Source: Paenibacillus jilunlii (GTDB lineage: Bacteria > Bacillota > Bacilli > Paenibacillales > Paenibacillaceae). Taken from it: 64,000 nucleotides of DNA. The position numbers were made by a program, and so were the translations under genes. The stretch spans positions 124,001 through 188,000 of the forward strand of contig NZ_FNGM01000006.1 of NCBI RefSeq assembly GCF_900102965.1. The letters run 5' to 3'. Below are positions 61,531 to 64,000 of this stretch, in pieces. Positions within the stretch are counted from its first letter, which is position 1; every line of letters begins with the position of its first letter. Under the pieces are notes generated by a model. The model was not told where the DNA came from. It worked only from the letters and a program-made list of their open reading frames with translations, and ran no database searches.

Positions 61531-61570
61531 CCCGTAAGAGGGCCACTTGTTCAAGCTTTCCTCTTACGGG
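61531..61570. terminator. Intrinsic terminator
   Basis: CCCGTAAGAG / CTCTTACGGG arms around a 20-base loop, between the ABC-F gene end and the EIIC gene start. Confidence 0.65.
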
Positions 61571-61600
61571 CCACTGTTTAGACCAGCTTGTTGCCAGCCG

Positions 61601-63157
61601 TTAAAACACTTTCGTCGTCCACGATTCACAGTTCCACGTTTCTGTCACGATATCGCGGTAAAATTCGGGTTCATGGGAGATCAGCAGAATGCTGCCCTTA
61701 TACGCCTTAAGCGCACGCTGCAGCTCGTCCTTCGCATCCACATCGAGATGGTTGGTCGGTTCGTCCAGCACCAGCAGATTTGTCTCGCGGTTGATGAGTT
61801 TGCACAGACGGACTTTGGCTTTCTCGCCGCCGCTCAAGACCGCAATCTTGCTCTCAATATGCTGGGTTGTCAGACCGCATTTGGCAAGTGCCGCCCGAAT
61901 TTCAAATTGCGTAAAGGACGGGAACTCCGTCCAAATCTCTTCAATACAGGTGTTGTAGTTCGTTCCCTTGATTTCCTGCTCGAAATAGCCGATTTCCAGC
62001 AGGTCGCCGAGTCTGGCTGAACCTGAAACCGCCGGAATTTGACCGAGAATGCTGCGCAGCAGCGTGGTCTTACCGATCCCGTTGGCACCGACAAGCGCAA
62101 TTTTTTGTCCCCGTTCCATTTGCAGGTTCAGAGGTCTGGACAGCGGAGAATCGTAGCCGATCACGAGATCTTTGGTTTCAAAAATCAGCTTGCCGGAAGT
62201 GCGTGCGGCCTTGAAGTTGAATTGCGGCTTCGGTTTTTCCCTGGCGAGTTCGATAACCTCCATCTTGTCCAGCTTCTTCTGCCGGGACATTGCCATATTC
62301 CGTGTAGCCACGCTGGCTTTGTTCCGCGCAACGAAGTCCTTCAGATCGGCAATTTCCTGCTGCTGACGTTTAAAAGCGGACTCAAGCTGCGACTTTTTCG
62401 CCTCGTACACCTGCTGGAAATACTCGTAATCCCCCACATAACGCGTTAGCGATTGATTTTCCATATGGTAGATCAGGTTGATCACGCTGTTCAGGAAAGG
62501 AATGTCATGAGAAATCAAAATGAAGGCATTCTCGTATTCCTGTAAATAGCGCTTCAGCCATACAATATGCTGTTCATCGAGATAGTTCGTAGGTTCGTCA
62601 AGCAGCAGGATGTCCGGTTTCTCCAGCAGTAGTTTGGCCAGCAGCACCTTGGTCCGTTGACCCCCGCTGAGATCATGCACATCCTTATCCAAACCGATAT
62701 CCGTAAGGCCCAGCCCGCGGGCAGTTTCGTCGATTTTGGCGTCGATCATATAGAAATCCTGGCTTGTCAGTGTGTCCTGAATCGTTCCGACATCCTCCAG
62801 CAGCTGTTCCAGTTCCTCTGGGGTCACATCTCCCATTCTGCCGTACATGTCGTTCATCTCTTGCTCCATATCGAAGAGATATTGGAACGCCCCGCGCAGA
62901 ACATCGCGAATCGATTGTCCCTTCGTCAGCACCGCATGCTGGTCCAGGTAGCCCGCCCGCATGCGCTTCGCCCATTCGACCTTGCCTTCGTCCGGCTGAA
63001 GCTTGCCCGTAATAATATTCATGAAGGTGGATTTCCCTTCACCGTTCGCGCCGATAAGGCCGATATGTTCACCCTTTAGCAGGCGGAAGGATACATCGCT
63101 GAATATCGCCCGGTCTCCAAACCCGTGACTCAGCCGTTCTACATTTAGTATACTCAT
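61601..63157 (-). CDS. ABC-F family ATPase (translation factor type)
   Basis: 518 residues with two ABC modules and no membrane segment: Walker A GANGEGKST and GANGIGKTT, signatures LSGGQRTK and LSGGEKAK, Walker B LLLDEPTNYLD and LVLDEPTNHLD. The linker (about 240-310) is Lys/Arg-rich and helical. ABC-F proteins act on the ribosome, freeing stalled states or giving antibiotic protection; this one resembles the housekeeping YkpA/YbiT branch. Monocistronic. Confidence 0.93.
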   Translation of the reverse strand: MSILNVERLSHGFGDRAIFSDVSFRLLKGEHIGLIGANGEGKSTFMNIITGKLQPDEGKVEWAKRMRAGYLDQHAVLTKGQSIRDVLRGAFQYLFDMEQEMNDMYGRMGDVTPEELEQLLEDVGTIQDTLTSQDFYMIDAKIDETARGLGLTDIGLDKDVHDLSGGQRTKVLLAKLLLEKPDILLLDEPTNYLDEQHIVWLKRYLQEYENAFILISHDIPFLNSVINLIYHMENQSLTRYVGDYEYFQQVYEAKKSQLESAFKRQQQEIADLKDFVARNKASVATRNMAMSRQKKLDKMEVIELAREKPKPQFNFKAARTSGKLIFETKDLVIGYDSPLSRPLNLQMERGQKIALVGANGIGKTTLLRSILGQIPAVSGSARLGDLLEIGYFEQEIKGTNYNTCIEEIWTEFPSFTQFEIRAALAKCGLTTQHIESKIAVLSGGEKAKVRLCKLINRETNLLVLDEPTNHLDVDAKDELQRALKAYKGSILLISHEPEFYRDIVTETWNCESWTTKVF

Positions 63158-63259
63158 GAGTTAAACACCTTTTCCTTTATACAGTATCTCGTATATTATA
63201 AAGGCTTAAGCGCCACAACTCCAGACAGGTTTTAAAATAAAAAACAAGCGTTAGCCAAA

Positions 63260-64000
63260 TCAGGTACCGCAGAAGGTCCGGTAAGGACCGGAGCAGCTCT
63301 CAGGCAGTGTTGAGTACTCCTCCTGTTCTGGAGAGTAGGCATAGGGATTCGAAAGCACCTCAAGAAACCGCTCCATCACACTGTAGTCTTCACGTTCTAC
63401 CGCTGCTTCCAGGGCCTCCTCTACCCGGTGGTTACGGGGGATCAGGGCCGGATTGCTGCTGCGCATCAGCTGCCTGGAGGCGTCTTGCGATTCTTTCTGT
63501 CTGTCCAATCTAGCCTCCCACAGCTTCTTCCACCCGGCAAATTCCTCAGTGCCAAACAGCGCCATATCTTCAGTTTTGCCCAAAGTTAGAGCTCTGAAGG
63601 TGTTGGTATAGTCCGCGCGATGCTTTTGCATCATGCCAAGAAGTTCCTCAATCAAAGATTCATCCTGCTGTTCTTCGTTAAAAATCCCCAGCTTTGCCCT
63701 CATTCCCCAAAGCCAGTTCTGGTAATACAGCTCTGTAAAATCGGAAATTGCCTCCTCCGCCAGTTGGACCGCCTGCGACTCGTCGTCATGCAGCAGCGGC
63801 AGGAGAGTTTCAGCAAACCTGGCCAGATTCCAGGCAGCAATATTAGGCTGATTGCCATAGGCATACCGGCCCTCACGGTCAATAGAACTGAATACTGTAT
63901 CAAGATTATAGGTATCCAAAAAGGCGCATGGACCATAATCGATGGTTTCTCCGCTAAGGGCCATGTTGTCGGTGTTCATTACGCCGTGAACAAAGCCGGT
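63260..64000 (-). CDS. selO: SelO/YdiU protein adenylyltransferase, C-terminal part
   Basis: The frame is open to the window end ([20 protein letters not shown]), so the N-terminal half, with most of the kinase-like fold, lies outside. The visible part has the family motif [21 protein letters not shown] with its metal-binding Asn/Asp, then [21 protein letters not shown] and the C-terminal [18 protein letters not shown], ending YRTFCGT with the conserved terminal Cys. SelO AMPylates proteins and is linked to redox stress. Confidence 0.92.
   Translation of the reverse strand, partial: TGFVHGVMNTDNMALSGETIDYGPCAFLDTYNLDTVFSSIDREGRYAYGNQPNIAAWNLARFAETLLPLLHDDESQAVQLAEEAISDFTELYYQNWLWGMRAKLGIFNEEQQDESLIEELLGMMQKHRADYTNTFRALTLGKTEDMALFGTEEFAGWKKLWEARLDRQKESQDASRQLMRSSNPALIPRNHRVEEALEAAVEREDYSVMERFLEVLSNPYAYSPEQEEYSTLPESCSGPYRTFCGT

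Noticed and set aside
1..64000. CRISPR array, tRNA or rRNA genes, complete insertion sequence, integrase
   Set aside because: None seen on either strand. The regularly spaced yyaL pieces are far apart, unequal and gene-derived, so they are not CRISPR repeats.

Overview
The window reads as chromosomal DNA of a spore-forming, starch-degrading Firmicute, most likely a Paenibacillus. The grounds are a gerA-type germinant receptor operon in A-C-B order, a YesM/YesN-type two-component pair beside a sugar-binding lipoprotein, a very large multidomain secreted amylase, a DUF6809 small protein, strong AGGAGG ribosome sites with some TTG starts, and a moderately GC-rich core broken by A/T-rich islands. 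Most genes lie on the minus strand. No tRNA, rRNA, CRISPR array, complete insertion sequence or integrase gene was seen. Everything below comes from reading the sequence; no database search was possible.

Layout. 1-12.6 kb is ordinary core: a partial metalloprotein-like gene, an LD-carboxypeptidase, Asp23/Gls24, an AI-2E-type transporter, an OmpR-type two-component system, DegV, a copper-amine-oxidase-N-type secreted protein, a UPF0173 hydrolase, and an ArsR/MFS efflux pair sharing a repeated operator. 12.7-22.9 kb is the most unusual part. The 5' end of a yyaL-type gene (thioredoxin-like DUF255) is present six times on the minus strand, and small unrelated A/T-rich cargo genes lie between the copies. 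Only the last copy is contiguous with the rest of yyaL, and even there an 18-base insert with two in-frame stops sits just before the TCHWC active-site codons. Four copies end in the same sequence tail, which is absent from the real gene. This looks like a recombinase-less cassette array built on the yyaL active-site codons. 23-29 kb is a region of flux: a DUF1259 gene, a GNAT enzyme, a nucleotidyltransferase, a CdiI-like immunity gene, a HAD phosphatase, a methyltransferase, and several 3'-end gene remnants.

29.3-35.1 kb carries the amylase, with a LacI/MalR-like operator and an orphan response regulator upstream. 35.4-41.2 kb has an aldo/keto reductase, a TetR regulator and the ger operon. 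41.5-44 kb has a GMC oxidoreductase with a small partner subunit. 44.2-49.6 kb has a membrane gene, a secreted serine hydrolase, and a YtrA-like GntR/ABC operon; the hydrolase and the operon have matching promoter-operators. 49.9-56.8 kb has a GPH sugar symporter, YesN, YesM, a sugar-binding lipoprotein and an RpoA-CTD-like small protein. 56.9-61.3 kb has a CPBP protease and a PDZ-containing ComP-like kinase followed by a broken response regulator, then a frameshifted PTS EIIC gene. The window ends with an ABC-F ATPase and the 3' part of selO.

A recurring theme is duplicated gene pieces: yyaL 5' ends, and 3' ends of aldo/keto reductase, serine hydrolase, VOC and alpha/beta-hydrolase genes. 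There is also a two-gene unit (membrane protein plus RpoA-CTD-like protein) present twice, with opposite members decayed.
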